This document shows positions 33,911 to 43,667 of a stretch of 64,000 nucleotides of DNA, piece after piece (the first letter of the stretch is position 1; the number at the start of each line of letters is the position of its first letter). This DNA comes from Caldifarciminota bacterium. GTDB lineage: Bacteria; Hydrothermota; UBA3073. The stretch lies in the NCBI GenBank assembly GCA_030606335.1, contig JAUWGP010000002.1, forward strand, positions 53,939 through 117,938, given 5' to 3'. The translations under genes were made by a program, and so were the position numbers. Below the pieces are notes generated by a model, which was not told the DNA's origin, searched no databases, and saw only the letters and a program-made list of their open reading frames with translations.

Positions 33911-35629
33911 ATGAATATAAAAGATATTATTCCCGTTGCGCTTGGCGAAGAACCGGCAGATGTCTTGATAAAGAATGCAAGAATTGTAAATGTTTTCTCC
34001 GGTACCATCGAAAAAAATAATATAGCTTTATTCAAAAAGCGGATCGCCAGCATAGGTGATTATAATCGGGGAAAAAAGGTTATAGATCTCAAGGGAATGT
34101 ACATCGTTCCAGGTCTTATCGATGCACATATTCACATAGAAAGTTCCATGCTTTCACCGAGAGAGTTCGCTAAGGTTGCACTTCTAAGAGGTACTACAAC
34201 TGTCATTGCCGACCCCCATGAAATTGCCAATGTCATTGGTCTCGAAGGTGTTGAATATATGATTCACGCGACAGAAGGAATTCCCTTAAATGTCTATGTG
34301 ACCCTTCCTTCTGCTGTGCCCTCAACCAATCTTGAAACATCTGGGGCGAGACTTGGTGTAGAGGATATGATAGGATTCCTTGAAAAACATCCAAGAATAC
34401 TCGCACTGGGAGAGGTTATGAACTATCCTGGTGTTTTAAAGAGAGACAATGAACTCATAGCAAAAATCGAACTACTAAGACATAGGTATAAAAAAATAGA
34501 TGGTCACGCACCGTCACTAACAGGGAAAAAATTAAATGCATATATTACTGCCTTTATCCGCTCAGACCACGAATGTACCGAAAAAGACGAAGCAATTGAA
34601 AAAGTAAAACGTGGTATGCAAGTTTTTATAAGAGAGGGAAGTGCAGCAAAGAATCTTAATACACTTATCGATGCCGTAGACAGCAGAAATTTTCCATATT
34701 TTTCCTTCTGCACAGATGATAGAAATCCCGTTGATATAATGAACGAAGGACATATCGATTTTATGGTGAGATCTGCTATAAAGAAAGGTGTTACCCCTGT
34801 TAATGCAATCAGAATGGCGACCATCAATACGGCAAGATACTTCAATCTAAGAAGTATGGGAGCAATAGCACCGGGTTATAAGGCAGATATGCTTGTAGTT
34901 AATGACCTTAAAGATTTCCACATTCATTCCGTAATAAAAGACTCGATAACTGTTGTTGAGGAAGGTGAGTTAATAGTAAATGTTGAGGGTATATTCCCCG
35001 AGGTAAAAGGAAGATTGGGACCAATGAATCCTAAAAGAATAAAAGAAAAGGATATTATTATAAAAGACACGGGTAAAAAAATAAGGGTAATAGAGGTTTT
35101 CTATGACACAGTTTTAACAAAGGAGCTTATTACAGAACCTACAGTGGAAGGAGGGTTGGTCGTTGCCGATCCGTACAGAGATATTATGAAACTTGTCGTT
35201 ATCGATAGATATAGAGGAGAAAATTTTACTGTGGGATTCATAAAAGGTCTCGGCATTAAACGAGGAGCAATTGGTACAAGCGTTGGACACGACTCACACA
35301 ACATTGCTATCGTCGGGGAAAACGATTCAGACATTGTCCTTGCCCTTCAAGAATTGAGAAAGATGGGCGGGGGACTTGTTGTTGTAAATAACGGTGAAGT
35401 CCTTTCAAAATTACCCCTTCATATAGCTGGTTTGATGTCTGACAAACCCCTGGAAGAGGTTGTCAAAGCTATTAACAAGATTGACAAAAGTTCAAAACTC
35501 CTTGGAATCGAGAGAGACCCATTTATGACCCTCTCATTTGTTCAGCTACCAGTCATTCCCGCAATAAGGATGACAGATAGGGGAATTGTTGATGTTAATA
35601 AACAGAGCTTCGTTTCTTTGTATATTTAG
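33911..35629 (+). CDS. ade: adenine deaminase
   Basis: 572-aa amidohydrolase of the Ade type. Metal-site motifs are PGLIDAHIHIESSMLSP near residue 68 and ADPHEIANVIG near 99; also TLPSAVPSTNLETSGARL, GHAPSLTGKKLNAY, SDHECTEKDEA, FCTDDRNP and the C-terminal GTSVGHDSHNIAIVG. It deaminates adenine to hypoxanthine plus ammonia in purine salvage, cytoplasmic. The ATG follows AGGAG and the palindrome listed above. Length is normal for the family. Confidence 0.93.
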   Translation: MNIKDIIPVALGEEPADVLIKNARIVNVFSGTIEKNNIALFKKRIASIGDYNRGKKVIDLKGMYIVPGLIDAHIHIESSMLSPREFAKVALLRGTTTVIADPHEIANVIGLEGVEYMIHATEGIPLNVYVTLPSAVPSTNLETSGARLGVEDMIGFLEKHPRILALGEVMNYPGVLKRDNELIAKIELLRHRYKKIDGHAPSLTGKKLNAYITAFIRSDHECTEKDEAIEKVKRGMQVFIREGSAAKNLNTLIDAVDSRNFPYFSFCTDDRNPVDIMNEGHIDFMVRSAIKKGVTPVNAIRMATINTARYFNLRSMGAIAPGYKADMLVVNDLKDFHIHSVIKDSITVVEEGELIVNVEGIFPEVKGRLGPMNPKRIKEKDIIIKDTGKKIRVIEVFYDTVLTKELITEPTVEGGLVVADPYRDIMKLVVIDRYRGENFTVGFIKGLGIKRGAIGTSVGHDSHNIAIVGENDSDIVLALQELRKMGGGLVVVNNGEVLSKLPLHIAGLMSDKPLEEVVKAINKIDKSSKLLGIERDPFMTLSFVQLPVIPAIRMTDRGIVDVNKQSFVSLYI

Positions 35630-35758
35630 TTTTACATAAGGCTTCGTAAAACTAAGGGTTCAAAAACCTGAAAAATATGTTTTTAATTAGCCCATCGCTT
35701 CAGCGGTGGGTAGTACTTCGTGTCTTCCGTGGGAGAAATTATTAAAAAGGGAGGTTGG

Positions 35759-36925
35759 ATGCGTGAATTAATAAAAAGATGTTTCCTTTTACTTCTGGTG
35801 GCGGTTACCGTCTTCTCTTGCCAGAAACATGAGGTTACATTCACATATGAAGATGAGTATGCAAAGACAGTCCATCTCGTCGGAACTATGAATGACTGGA
35901 ATAAAACTGCAGCACCATTTATAAAAAAAGATGGGCATTTTGAGGTAACCATTGAACTTCTTCCTGGTGAATATGAATATAAGTTCCTTATCGATGGAAA
36001 GGAGTGGATAACTGACCCTACAAACGACCTGATATGTCAGGGTTATTATACCAACTCTCTTCTAATAGTTGGCACTGAAGAAGAGATAGAGGAGATAAAG
36101 GGTAAGATACGAGAAAGTGCAGAACTTGTTACCAAAATTGATAGACTCAGCGAAGATAAACTACCATTCAGATTTGCGGTTCTTGGAGACAATAGAGGTA
36201 ATTCCGAGGTTTATAAAGCACTTCTTGATGAAATCTCCACTCTTGAACCTGATTTTATATTAAACACAGGGGACCTTATCACAAATCCAGGTAACCTCTA
36301 CCAATGGAAGGAGTTTATAGAATGGTCATCGGGCTATGGTTTCCCTGTCCTTCCGGTTGTAGGAAACCATGATGTAGAACACTCAAGGTCAGAGAAGATG
36401 TACAGGGATATATTCACCCTCCTGGATGAGGAAATTTACTACTCTTTTACATATGGTAATTCGGACTTCATAGTTTTGGATTCAGAGATTCCTGGTGAGG
36501 ATAGGAGAATAATAGGAAAACAACTTGAATGGCTTAAAGAAACTCTAAAAGCTTCCTCGTCAGCATATAGATTTGTCTTTCTTCACAGGCCCCTATATGC
36601 AGATTCTCTCATTGGTAGACACTTTGGTCGCTGTATGGATAAATATCCAGAGCAGAGAGACAGCCTGTTAACTCTGTTAAAGAACAACAACGTAGATATC
36701 ATATTTGTGGGGCATGAACATCTCTTCAGAAAGACTACGCACGATGAAGTAATTCAGATTATAACAGGAGGTGCAGGCGCTCCACTCTATGCAGAAGAGG
36801 AAGATGGGGGATTCTACCATTTCATTTTAGTAGATGTATATGAAGAAAAGATCGAGGGAAAGTTGTATAAACTAAAGGATTGCGATTTTACTGAGACATT
36901 AATATTTTCACTCCCACACCTTTAA
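35759..36925 (+). CDS. lipoprotein metallophosphoesterase with N-terminal CBM48-like domain
   Basis: 388 aa. Signal peptide with lipobox (VTVFSC), then an AMPK/CBM48-type glycogen-binding-like domain (TVHLVGTMNDWNKTAAPF, GEYEYKFLIDGKEWITDP). From about 140 a calcineurin-like phosphoesterase carries all metal motifs: AVLGDNRGN, LNTGDLI, VVGNHDVEHS, FLHRPLYAD and FVGHEHL. The ATG at 35759 follows GGGAGG; the track start lies upstream of it. Acts outside the cytoplasmic membrane; substrate unknown. It begins a possible operon with the next two genes. Confidence 0.85.
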   Translation: MRELIKRCFLLLLVAVTVFSCQKHEVTFTYEDEYAKTVHLVGTMNDWNKTAAPFIKKDGHFEVTIELLPGEYEYKFLIDGKEWITDPTNDLICQGYYTNSLLIVGTEEEIEEIKGKIRESAELVTKIDRLSEDKLPFRFAVLGDNRGNSEVYKALLDEISTLEPDFILNTGDLITNPGNLYQWKEFIEWSSGYGFPVLPVVGNHDVEHSRSEKMYRDIFTLLDEEIYYSFTYGNSDFIVLDSEIPGEDRRIIGKQLEWLKETLKASSSAYRFVFLHRPLYADSLIGRHFGRCMDKYPEQRDSLLTLLKNNNVDIIFVGHEHLFRKTTHDEVIQIITGGAGAPLYAEEEDGGFYHFILVDVYEEKIEGKLYKLKDCDFTETLIFSLPHL

Positions 36926-36937
36926 CATAAGTTTTCT

Positions 36938-38095
36938 ATGTTTAGATTAGTTACAAAGATCATAGATATAAAAAAGACGGGTGAACGGAAAGATGGCAAC
37001 TTCAAGGTTTCCACCTTACGTCTCAAGGTCAGAATAAAAGACTTCATCCCTAAGAGTCCAAAACCACCACCCCATATAAAGGGAAAGTCTGTTTGGGTAA
37101 CCAGGGAGTATCCTCATCCGTTCGAACCAAAAAAAGGGAACGAAATTGTTGTATCACTAAAAGAGCTACCGCAAATAATTCCCGTAAGTTCTGATGATGT
37201 AAATAGAGATGGTCATAAAGAGGTGCTCTTAAAAAATGAATTTATGGATGTTACAATCATCCCACATCTTGGGGCAAGGATCGGCTCTCTAAAATATAAA
37301 GGTAGAGAGTATTTCGGTTCTAAGATTGAACATAAATCCAGAAAATGGGTTGATGTTGGGGGAATATTTGACACAACTGATGGGAAAATTCCCGGTTCTC
37401 TCTGGAACGCCGAGTTTAAGTATCAAGAGACAAAGGATAAAAGAATAAACAAAAAACATACAACTATAAGCACTAATCGCTGTAGACTCGTACACGATAA
37501 AAAGGGTCTTGTAATTGTAAAACATTTTTCACTTCATCCCAAATACCCACTACTTACCGAAAAGACGAAAATAACAGCGAAAAGAAAGAAAAATATTATA
37601 TACTCAAAATACTTACCTGTCAAAGTAATAGACACTGAAACTGCACTGTACGTACCCACGGAGGAAAAACTCGAACATAGGTACTACCAGAAAGAATCTG
37701 TTTTGACTCTCTGGTTTCCTATCGAGTATTGTGGGTTAAGACTTGGTTCATTCCTTGTCGGTGAAAGTAATGGCAGCTTTTTATATGCCACGCATAAACA
37801 AAAAACGGAGCATTTAACACTTCGACATTCAATAAACGTCCTGTTAATATGTTTATTTTCGGAGAAAAGAGAGCTGAAGAAAGGAAAATCATTTACTTAT
37901 AGTTGTATCTATGCATTTGGTGATGAATATATAGTTACAAGGGACTTAATTGCAATAAGGGCGGAATCTCCTGAAAAGACTTTTTTTATAGTAAGAGCGA
38001 ATGATAAATTCAAAGGAGAGTTGAAGTGGGATAACATGATTGTAAAATTAAAACCACTTGAAATAAAGGACGTGGGTACATTATGGGTAAATTAA
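36938..38095 (+). CDS. galactose-mutarotase-like (DUF5107-like) protein
   Basis: 385 aa without signal peptide. From residue 95, EVLLKNEFMDVTIIPHLGARIGSLKYKGREYF resembles the start of mutarotase-fold or DUF5107 domains; later KYLPVKVIDTETALYVPTEE and SVLTLWFPIEYCGLRLG. No catalytic His pair is obvious, so a carbohydrate-binding role is equally possible. It is 12 bases from the phosphoesterase and its last codons overlap the next gene by 13 bases, indicating an operon. Confidence 0.6.
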   Translation: MFRLVTKIIDIKKTGERKDGNFKVSTLRLKVRIKDFIPKSPKPPPHIKGKSVWVTREYPHPFEPKKGNEIVVSLKELPQIIPVSSDDVNRDGHKEVLLKNEFMDVTIIPHLGARIGSLKYKGREYFGSKIEHKSRKWVDVGGIFDTTDGKIPGSLWNAEFKYQETKDKRINKKHTTISTNRCRLVHDKKGLVIVKHFSLHPKYPLLTEKTKITAKRKKNIIYSKYLPVKVIDTETALYVPTEEKLEHRYYQKESVLTLWFPIEYCGLRLGSFLVGESNGSFLYATHKQKTEHLTLRHSINVLLICLFSEKRELKKGKSFTYSCIYAFGDEYIVTRDLIAIRAESPEKTFFIVRANDKFKGELKWDNMIVKLKPLEIKDVGTLWVN

Positions 38096-39306
38096 ATCCA
38101 ATAACATTTGGCTATGAATGGGAGACTCTCATTCTGAAACCAGACCTATCTATTGTTGAAGACAGGGACATTGAGTGGCTTGGAAGACATCTGCGCAACA
38201 AATTCCCATGGTCAAGAACTGGTTATGATTATCTTGGACGACGAATGGATGGAAGGCTTCTCGAAATAAGAACCGGGATTCTTACCTCATATGAACAACT
38301 CATAGAACAGACACACCTCCAGTTAGAAGAGATAAAAAGAATATGCAGGAATAAGAAATGGACATTTCTTACCGTAGCAACCCATCCAGCTATCGGAAAT
38401 GCTGTGGGGCTGCATATCCATATTGGAAGCATATACGAGTTCGTTAATGCAACAGAAATTGCAGATGTTCTTATAAAATATGCTCCCTGTTTTGCAGCAC
38501 TTGCTGTGAATTCTCCAATCTGGAGTATGTATGAGAAAGAGGAATTTAAAAGCTATAGGGTGCTGCATCATGCGGATTACTGTACAAATGTTAGAAGGAT
38601 TTCCAATCCAGAGGTAGTACAATGGAGCTGGGGAGATGATGTATGTGTTAAAACGGATGTTCACTCTACCATAGAACTTAGAATTACTGATGCTGTATCC
38701 TCTGAGGAATTATTGTACCAATTTATTGCCTTTGTAGTTGCTTTTGTTATAGGATTTCTGAAAACGAATTCGCAGAGGTTCAGTAAGAATCTATACTTAG
38801 AATACATTGAAAATAGATTCAGGGCAGCTCGATGTGGACTGCAGGCAAGGTTAAAATGGGATGGAGAAGAAAGGGATGTTACGGATATTCTTTGGGATAT
38901 GATGGATATAGCAGATTTTAAATCCATAGGAGGTGGAGAAGTAGGTTTTATTAAGGAAATGCTAAATAAACGTCAGACACAGGCAGATTTCTGTATGTTC
39001 ATATATAAATATCACAATGACCTATTCCAACTAACAAGAGAGCTCGGGAACATCATGAAGAGAAAAAACTCCTTTCTGGACTATCTAAAAAAAGCACCCG
39101 TGCTCGATACTTTAGAACCTATCAATATAGATGATTTTATTCTTTCATATATTACTCGGGAGACACCTCTATCCCATATTTATGAACTACTATATCTTCC
39201 GTATGGTGTGCTCAATGAAAGGCTTAATAAATTGATTAAGGCAGGAAAGATAACTCGAGAGAGAACCCCTGAATATGGTGAGAGATATACGAGAATAAAA
39301 AATTAA
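38083..39306 (+). CDS. GCS2-type glutamate-cysteine ligase-like protein with C-terminal winged-helix extension
   Basis: 407 aa. The carboxylate-amine ligase (GCS2/YbdK) fold is marked by FGYEWETLIL (for the family E.E), GLHIHIGS, AALAVNSPIW and STIELRITDA. The family joins glutamate to an amine such as cysteine using ATP. After about residue 345 an extra stretch (SYITRETPLSHIYELLYLPYGVLNERLNKLIKAGKI, then RYTRI) looks like a winged helix-turn-helix, unusual for this enzyme. It overlaps the preceding gene. True amine substrate unknown. Confidence 0.75.
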   Translation: MGKLNPITFGYEWETLILKPDLSIVEDRDIEWLGRHLRNKFPWSRTGYDYLGRRMDGRLLEIRTGILTSYEQLIEQTHLQLEEIKRICRNKKWTFLTVATHPAIGNAVGLHIHIGSIYEFVNATEIADVLIKYAPCFAALAVNSPIWSMYEKEEFKSYRVLHHADYCTNVRRISNPEVVQWSWGDDVCVKTDVHSTIELRITDAVSSEELLYQFIAFVVAFVIGFLKTNSQRFSKNLYLEYIENRFRAARCGLQARLKWDGEERDVTDILWDMMDIADFKSIGGGEVGFIKEMLNKRQTQADFCMFIYKYHNDLFQLTRELGNIMKRKNSFLDYLKKAPVLDTLEPINIDDFILSYITRETPLSHIYELLYLPYGVLNERLNKLIKAGKITRERTPEYGERYTRIKN

Positions 39307-39419
39307 CCCCGCCATGTATATAAACAGATTTGTAGGCACTATTTCAATTCGTGCATGATAATAAAATAAGAATTAACCAGAGATTATCAGCGTATATCTT
39401 CGTCCAGAGATAACAAAGC

Positions 39420-40028
39420 ATGCAGATAACAAAAATAAAAAAGGGTAAAAAGAGATACAATATATACGTAGATGGAGAGTTTTCTCTTGCGGTAGGTGAT
39501 GAAACGCTTCTTAAATTGGACCTGTTCAACGGTAAGAAGATTGAGGAGAAAGAGCTTAGTAAGATAATTACCTATGAAGAGGGAGTTAGAGCAAGAGATT
39601 ATGCGCTCAATCTTCTCTCTTATAGACCTCGAACCAAAAGAGAACTCCTTCGAAGATTAAAGCAGAAAAAATATGATGTTCGAACAGCAGAAGAAACCGT
39701 ATCTAAGCTTGAGAGAAGCGGGCTTATAAACGATTACTCCTTTGCAAAACTTTTCATTGAAACCTTTAGAGATAGAAGGGGTATATATAGATTAAAGAAC
39801 GATCTCTTTAAACATGGGGTTGAAAAGACGATTATTGAAAAGGTTCTTAAGGAGGTTCCTGTTAATGAAAATAAGACAGCGAAAAAACTTATTGATAAAT
39901 GGCTGCGAACTCATAAAACAAGGGACGAAAAGGTCAAAAGCAGGCTTTTAAATTTTCTTGTTCAGAGAGGAATATCCTGGGATACTATATCAGAACTGCG
40001 GAATTACATTAAAACCATTATATCTTAA
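39420..40028 (+). CDS. recX: regulatory protein RecX
   Basis: 202 aa with the RecX pattern: YNIYVDGEFSLAVGDETLLKLDL, then the three-helix repeats ARDYALNLLSYRPRTKRELLRRLKQKKYD, LERSGLINDYSFAKLFIETFRDRRG and a C-terminal KKLIDKWLRTH. RecX modulates RecA filaments. No recA is adjacent in this window. The start has only a weak ribosome site. Confidence 0.87.
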   Translation: MQITKIKKGKKRYNIYVDGEFSLAVGDETLLKLDLFNGKKIEEKELSKIITYEEGVRARDYALNLLSYRPRTKRELLRRLKQKKYDVRTAEETVSKLERSGLINDYSFAKLFIETFRDRRGIYRLKNDLFKHGVEKTIIEKVLKEVPVNENKTAKKLIDKWLRTHKTRDEKVKSRLLNFLVQRGISWDTISELRNYIKTIIS

Positions 40029-40122
40029 ACAGACTGATTATAATGGCATAATTGCAATCTCTTTAGATCCCTGTTGAATGAAAATCTTTGTAATGTGGTG
40101 TTTTTTTATATCTGAGTAATCA

Positions 40123-40142
40123 GGCATAATGAACATTATACC
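40123..40142 (+). promoter_or_regulatory. GGTATAAT-type palindrome before a secreted hypothetical gene
   Basis: GGCATAATGAACATTATACC, one mismatch from a perfect 8-4-8 palindrome, preceded by CTGAGTAATCA and followed at once by AGGAGG and the ATG at 40153. Confidence 0.65.
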
Positions 40143-40152
40143 AGGAGGAACT

Positions 40153-40623
40153 ATGTCTATACTCAAAAAACTGACGATAGTGCTCTGCGGCATCTCTATC
40201 ATAATCTCTCCTGTTTTCTGTCAGGAAGATGAACCTCAGATGTCCATGGAAGAGGCACTAAGGGCTATGGAAGTAGTCGGAGAATGGATGCAGATATGGG
40301 TTATATGGGCGTATACGGTGCCACTGCTTGAGTACAGCGATTATCTATATGAAGATGAATTGGTTACAGGAGAGGATTGTAGTAAATTAGATGATGCAGT
40401 GGTCAATATTGCTGAGGTTGTGCAGAATGTGCTTCCAAATGTTGGTGATGCAACGCTGCAGACCGAAGGTCTTGCTTCTATTGCTGCTATAATAGACTGG
40501 GCGAAATATCAAAAACAGTACCACCTGACTGGAGATACAGGATACAAAGAAAAGGCAGAGCAGGCAGAGACTGAAATGGAAAAACACAATAAAAAAATTG
40601 ATGAATATATTGGCTCGTTTTAA
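40153..40623 (+). CDS. small exported hypothetical protein
   Basis: 156 aa. Signal peptide MSILKKLTIVLCGISIIISPVFCQ, then an acidic, helix-rich mature part (MSMEEALRAMEVVGEWMQIWV ... YKEKAEQAETEMEKHNKKIDEYIGSF). No family recognised. The start at 40153 is set by AGGAGG directly after the palindrome; the upstream ATG at 40129 lies inside the palindrome. A strong bidirectional terminator follows. Confidence 0.72.
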   Translation: MSILKKLTIVLCGISIIISPVFCQEDEPQMSMEEALRAMEVVGEWMQIWVIWAYTVPLLEYSDYLYEDELVTGEDCSKLDDAVVNIAEVVQNVLPNVGDATLQTEGLASIAAIIDWAKYQKQYHLTGDTGYKEKAEQAETEMEKHNKKIDEYIGSF

Positions 40624-40653
40624 GAATAACAGCCGGTTATCATATAATCTCTA

Positions 40654-40684
40654 TACGGGGTAGGGTTCAAAACCCTACCCCGTA
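40654..40684. terminator. strong bidirectional hairpin overlapping the asnB 3' end
   Basis: Perfect 14-base stem (TACGGGGTAGGGTT / AACCCTACCCCGTA) with a 3-base loop, followed on the plus strand by TTTCTTTC. It serves the plus-strand hypothetical gene, and the last codons and stop of asnB lie inside it. Confidence 0.8.
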
Positions 40685-42445
40685 TTTCTTTCGCCATAAC
40701 TCAAATACTATTAATGTCCAGAGTTTCCTTGCATAACCCCTATCCATTCCCGCACGTTTAATTATCTCTTCCACGAATTTATAGTTAAACATACTTTTCC
40801 CAAGGATAGATTGGCACACACTAAGAAAACTTTCGTCAAACCACTCTTCAAAGGGTGATAGAAATCCATGCTTTCTACGTCTTAATATCTCACCAGGAAG
40901 AATATCCTTATATGCAAAATTAAGTATATATTTTGTGTTAAACCGTTTAAGTTTCAGGTTTTTATTAATACCCCTACAATATGAAACAAGTTTATGGTCC
41001 AAAAGCGGCACCCTACCCTCTATCGAGTTCGCCATGGTCATTCGGTCGAGCTTCTGTAGCACATCATCAGGAAGCCATCTTTCAAGGTCAAAGCGGAAAA
41101 GGGATTCTATACCCTTTCCAGAGATTTCGAGCTCGGTTAAATTTTCGTTATATAACCTCTTCTTCTCCTCCTCTGAAAATATTGAAAGCCAGCTAATGTT
41201 CTTCTTGAGAATATCCCTCTCCTGCATAAACAACTTTTCAAGGTATATCCTTTGTCTTTTGCCTAAAAAAGGCAAAATAACCTTAGAGGTTATTTTGAAA
41301 AACCCCTTATCACCAAACTTCTCAGATAGTATGGCAAGCAAATACCTGGGATATCCTGCAAAGTTCTCATCTCCACCCTCCCCTGTGAGAACTACCTTGA
41401 CTTCCTCAGATGCAAGTTTTGATATAAGATAGGTCGTTATAAGCGCCTCATCCGCTATTGGCTCATCAACAAATTCCATAACTTTATATAGATATTCTTC
41501 TATCCCAGAATCAATCTGTATATCCCTATGCTCGGTATTGAATCTTTCAGATACTATTTTAGCATACCCTCTTTCATCGTATTCCTTTGACTTAAATCCC
41601 ACGGTAAAGGTCTTCAAGCGAGACTTATATTTACTTGCAACAGCAGTTATGATTGCCGAGTCAAGCCCACCAGAAAGCAGGACACCTAACGGAACATCAG
41701 CCTGCAATCTTACTTTAACTGAATTATCTATAAGGGTTCTAATATTCTCAGCTACATCAGATATATCCTGGTTTTCTTTATTATTTCTTTCTTCCCTTTT
41801 ATCAAGACTCCAGTATTTCTCAATCCTGAGTTTTCCATCCTTCCAGATTGCAAAATGTCCCTGCGGGAGTCTTTTTACACCCTTAAGGATTGCATGTGGA
41901 GAGATTACGTATCCAAGCGTAAGGTAAGATGAAAAGGCAAAAGGGTCTATTTCTTTTCTGTTCAACTGTGGAATTAGTGCCTTCAGTTCTGATGCAAAGA
42001 CAAAAGCTCCGTCATCTGTATAATAGAGAGGTTTTATACCCATTCTATCCCTGGCAAGCAGTAATTTTCTCTCACTTTTGTCCCATATAGCAAATGCAAA
42101 CATACCATTTAGTTTATTTAAACATTTCGAACCCAATTCTTCATATAGGTGCACTATAACCTCTGTATCACTATCTGTATAAAATCTATGTCTTGATTTC
42201 AATTCTCTTCTCAGTTCTTTATAGTTATAAATCTCTCCGTTAAAAACTATACAAATATCTCTATTTTCATTAAAAATAGGTTGGTCTCCTGTTTCAAGAT
42301 CTATTATTGCAAGTCTACTGTGACCAAGCGATATGTTATCATCCTCATAATATCCCGCACCATCAGGACCACGATGAGCCATTGAGGTATTCATTCTTTT
42401 AATAGCCTCTTTAGAGGATGGGATTATGCCGCATATACCACACAT
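40667..42445 (-). CDS. asnB: glutamine-hydrolysing asparagine synthetase
   Basis: 592 aa. Class II glutamine amidotransferase domain with Cys2 nucleophile (MCGICGI), RGPDGAGYY, HSRLAIIDL and NGEIYNY; synthetase domain with the PP-loop VLLSGGLDSA, VGFKSKEYDERGYA and LTGEGGDENFAGY. It converts aspartate, glutamine and ATP to asparagine. The start must be the ATG at 42445 so that Cys2 becomes N-terminal; the track ORF begins 16 codons too early. Its last residues (KYGVGF) and stop lie in the terminator hairpin. Similar enzymes also amidate sugars in surface-polysaccharide loci, but no such genes are adjacent. Confidence 0.92.
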   Translation of the reverse strand: MCGICGIIPSSKEAIKRMNTSMAHRGPDGAGYYEDDNISLGHSRLAIIDLETGDQPIFNENRDICIVFNGEIYNYKELRRELKSRHRFYTDSDTEVIVHLYEELGSKCLNKLNGMFAFAIWDKSERKLLLARDRMGIKPLYYTDDGAFVFASELKALIPQLNRKEIDPFAFSSYLTLGYVISPHAILKGVKRLPQGHFAIWKDGKLRIEKYWSLDKREERNNKENQDISDVAENIRTLIDNSVKVRLQADVPLGVLLSGGLDSAIITAVASKYKSRLKTFTVGFKSKEYDERGYAKIVSERFNTEHRDIQIDSGIEEYLYKVMEFVDEPIADEALITTYLISKLASEEVKVVLTGEGGDENFAGYPRYLLAILSEKFGDKGFFKITSKVILPFLGKRQRIYLEKLFMQERDILKKNISWLSIFSEEEKKRLYNENLTELEISGKGIESLFRFDLERWLPDDVLQKLDRMTMANSIEGRVPLLDHKLVSYCRGINKNLKLKRFNTKYILNFAYKDILPGEILRRRKHGFLSPFEEWFDESFLSVCQSILGKSMFNYKFVEEIIKRAGMDRGYARKLWTLIVFELWRKKYGVGF

Positions 42446-42499
42446 AGATAAAAAGTAAGTAGTAGAAGGTAAATATCTAATTTCTAATGTCAAATGTAT

Positions 42500-42528
42500 A
42501 ATATAAAGTCTAAAGGTCTACAGGTCAA
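42500..42528 (-). promoter_or_regulatory. promoter of asnB
   Basis: Minus strand TTGACC-N17-TATATT, about 55 bases before the corrected start. Confidence 0.6.
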
Positions 42529-42626
42529 ACTTGCGCCTTACGCTTTACTCCTTACGCTATATGCTTTACGATTATCCATAGGTTCTATATTGACCAACGA
42601 ATAATTACTAATAGTTCGTATCTTAG

Positions 42627-43391
42627 TTATCCATCTCCTATGCTTCGATTTCTTTGTCCCATTCTCCAGAGATTTACAAGTTCTTCAGGCGTAAGGTCTT
42701 CTGCTCTCTTTTTCCCAAGTTCTCCTTTTGCTCCCACACTATTTTTGAGCATTTTTCTCCTTGAGGCAAAACAGGTCTTAATAAATGAGAAAAAACTTTT
42801 ATAATCGTCTATTTGATACCTTGGATTAGATAGAATTTCTATCCTCACTACAAGGGAAGAGACCTTTGGTCTTGGATAGAAGAAAGAAGGTGGGATGGGA
42901 AAAAGTATCTCTGTATTGCAAAAACATTGATACATAATTGATAGTAGTCCATGCTGCTTTTTATCCTTCTGGGCTATCAATCTCTGAGCAACCTCCCGTT
43001 GGAGTGTAAGAACAGCGTACGAAAACAATTCCCGGTTCTCTAACAAAAGATAAAGGAACTTTTTTGAAATGGAGTATGGAAGGTTAGAGATGAGTTTTAA
43101 TCTTAATCCTGATGAGAGTTCTTTTATATCCTGCTTAAGGATATCACCCTCGTAAATAATGATATTTTTATTATTCTTGAACTTATCACCTATTAACCGA
43201 ACTAAATCCCTATCCTTTTCAACTACAATAACCTTTCCTGCCTGCTCAACAAGGAACTGTGTGAGAATGCCTGTCCCGGGACCTATCTCAAGAACAGTAT
43301 CTTCCTTTGTAAGAGACAATGCCCCCACGATCTTCTTGGCTATCCCTTTGCTCTTTAAGAAGGATTGAGAGAGAAATTTTTTGGGGTACAT
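42627..43391 (-). CDS. rsmA: 16S rRNA (adenine1518-N6/adenine1519-N6) dimethyltransferase
   Basis: 254 aa. N-terminal KKFLSQSFLKSKGIAKKIV (family K..GQNFL), SAM motif LEIGPGTGILTQFL, EKDRDLV, catalytic NLPYSISKKFLYLLL, LTLQREVAQRL and FFYPRPKVSSLVV. It dimethylates two adenines near the 3' end of 16S rRNA. The ATG at 43391 follows AAAGGAGC; the track start adds 13 residues not typical of the family. The consensus promoter is at 43455-43483. Confidence 0.92.
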   Translation of the reverse strand: MYPKKFLSQSFLKSKGIAKKIVGALSLTKEDTVLEIGPGTGILTQFLVEQAGKVIVVEKDRDLVRLIGDKFKNNKNIIIYEGDILKQDIKELSSGLRLKLISNLPYSISKKFLYLLLENRELFSYAVLTLQREVAQRLIAQKDKKQHGLLSIMYQCFCNTEILFPIPPSFFYPRPKVSSLVVRIEILSNPRYQIDDYKSFFSFIKTCFASRRKMLKNSVGAKGELGKKRAEDLTPEELVNLWRMGQRNRSIGDG

Positions 43392-43454
43392 ATACAAAGC
43401 TCCTTTAGCTAACTTCCGATATATACACAATCATATATTTTTATCTATTGTAAT

Positions 43455-43483
43455 ATTATACCCCAACTTTACCTGATTGTCAA
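43455..43483 (-). promoter_or_regulatory. consensus promoter of rsmA
   Basis: Minus strand TTGACA-N17-TATAAT, about 65 bases upstream. Confidence 0.78.
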
Positions 43484-43631
43484 TACTTTTTCTTACCTCT
43501 GCTCCTCTACGGGTCATGTTAAGAGATAATTACTTGAAATAGGGGATAAGTTATGCTAAAATAAAGATATACTCTGAAACCCGAGAATATATTTCTTATT
43601 TCCGGGTCTGATCCCAATCTCTATTTTTTGC

Positions 43632-43660
43632 TTGACTTTTTTAGCTTTTTATGTTAGAAT
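43632..43660 (+). promoter_or_regulatory. promoter of the tRNA gene
   Basis: TTGACT-N17-TAGAAT ending 7 bases before the first tRNA base, the expected start-site distance. Confidence 0.8.
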
Positions 43661-43667
43661 ATATGCG

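Noticed and set aside
42531-42580. TTACGCTTTACTCCTTACGC tandem-like stretch as an iteron origin
   Set aside because: Only two to three loose units, no dnaA, DnaA boxes or AT-rich unwinding site recognised beside it.
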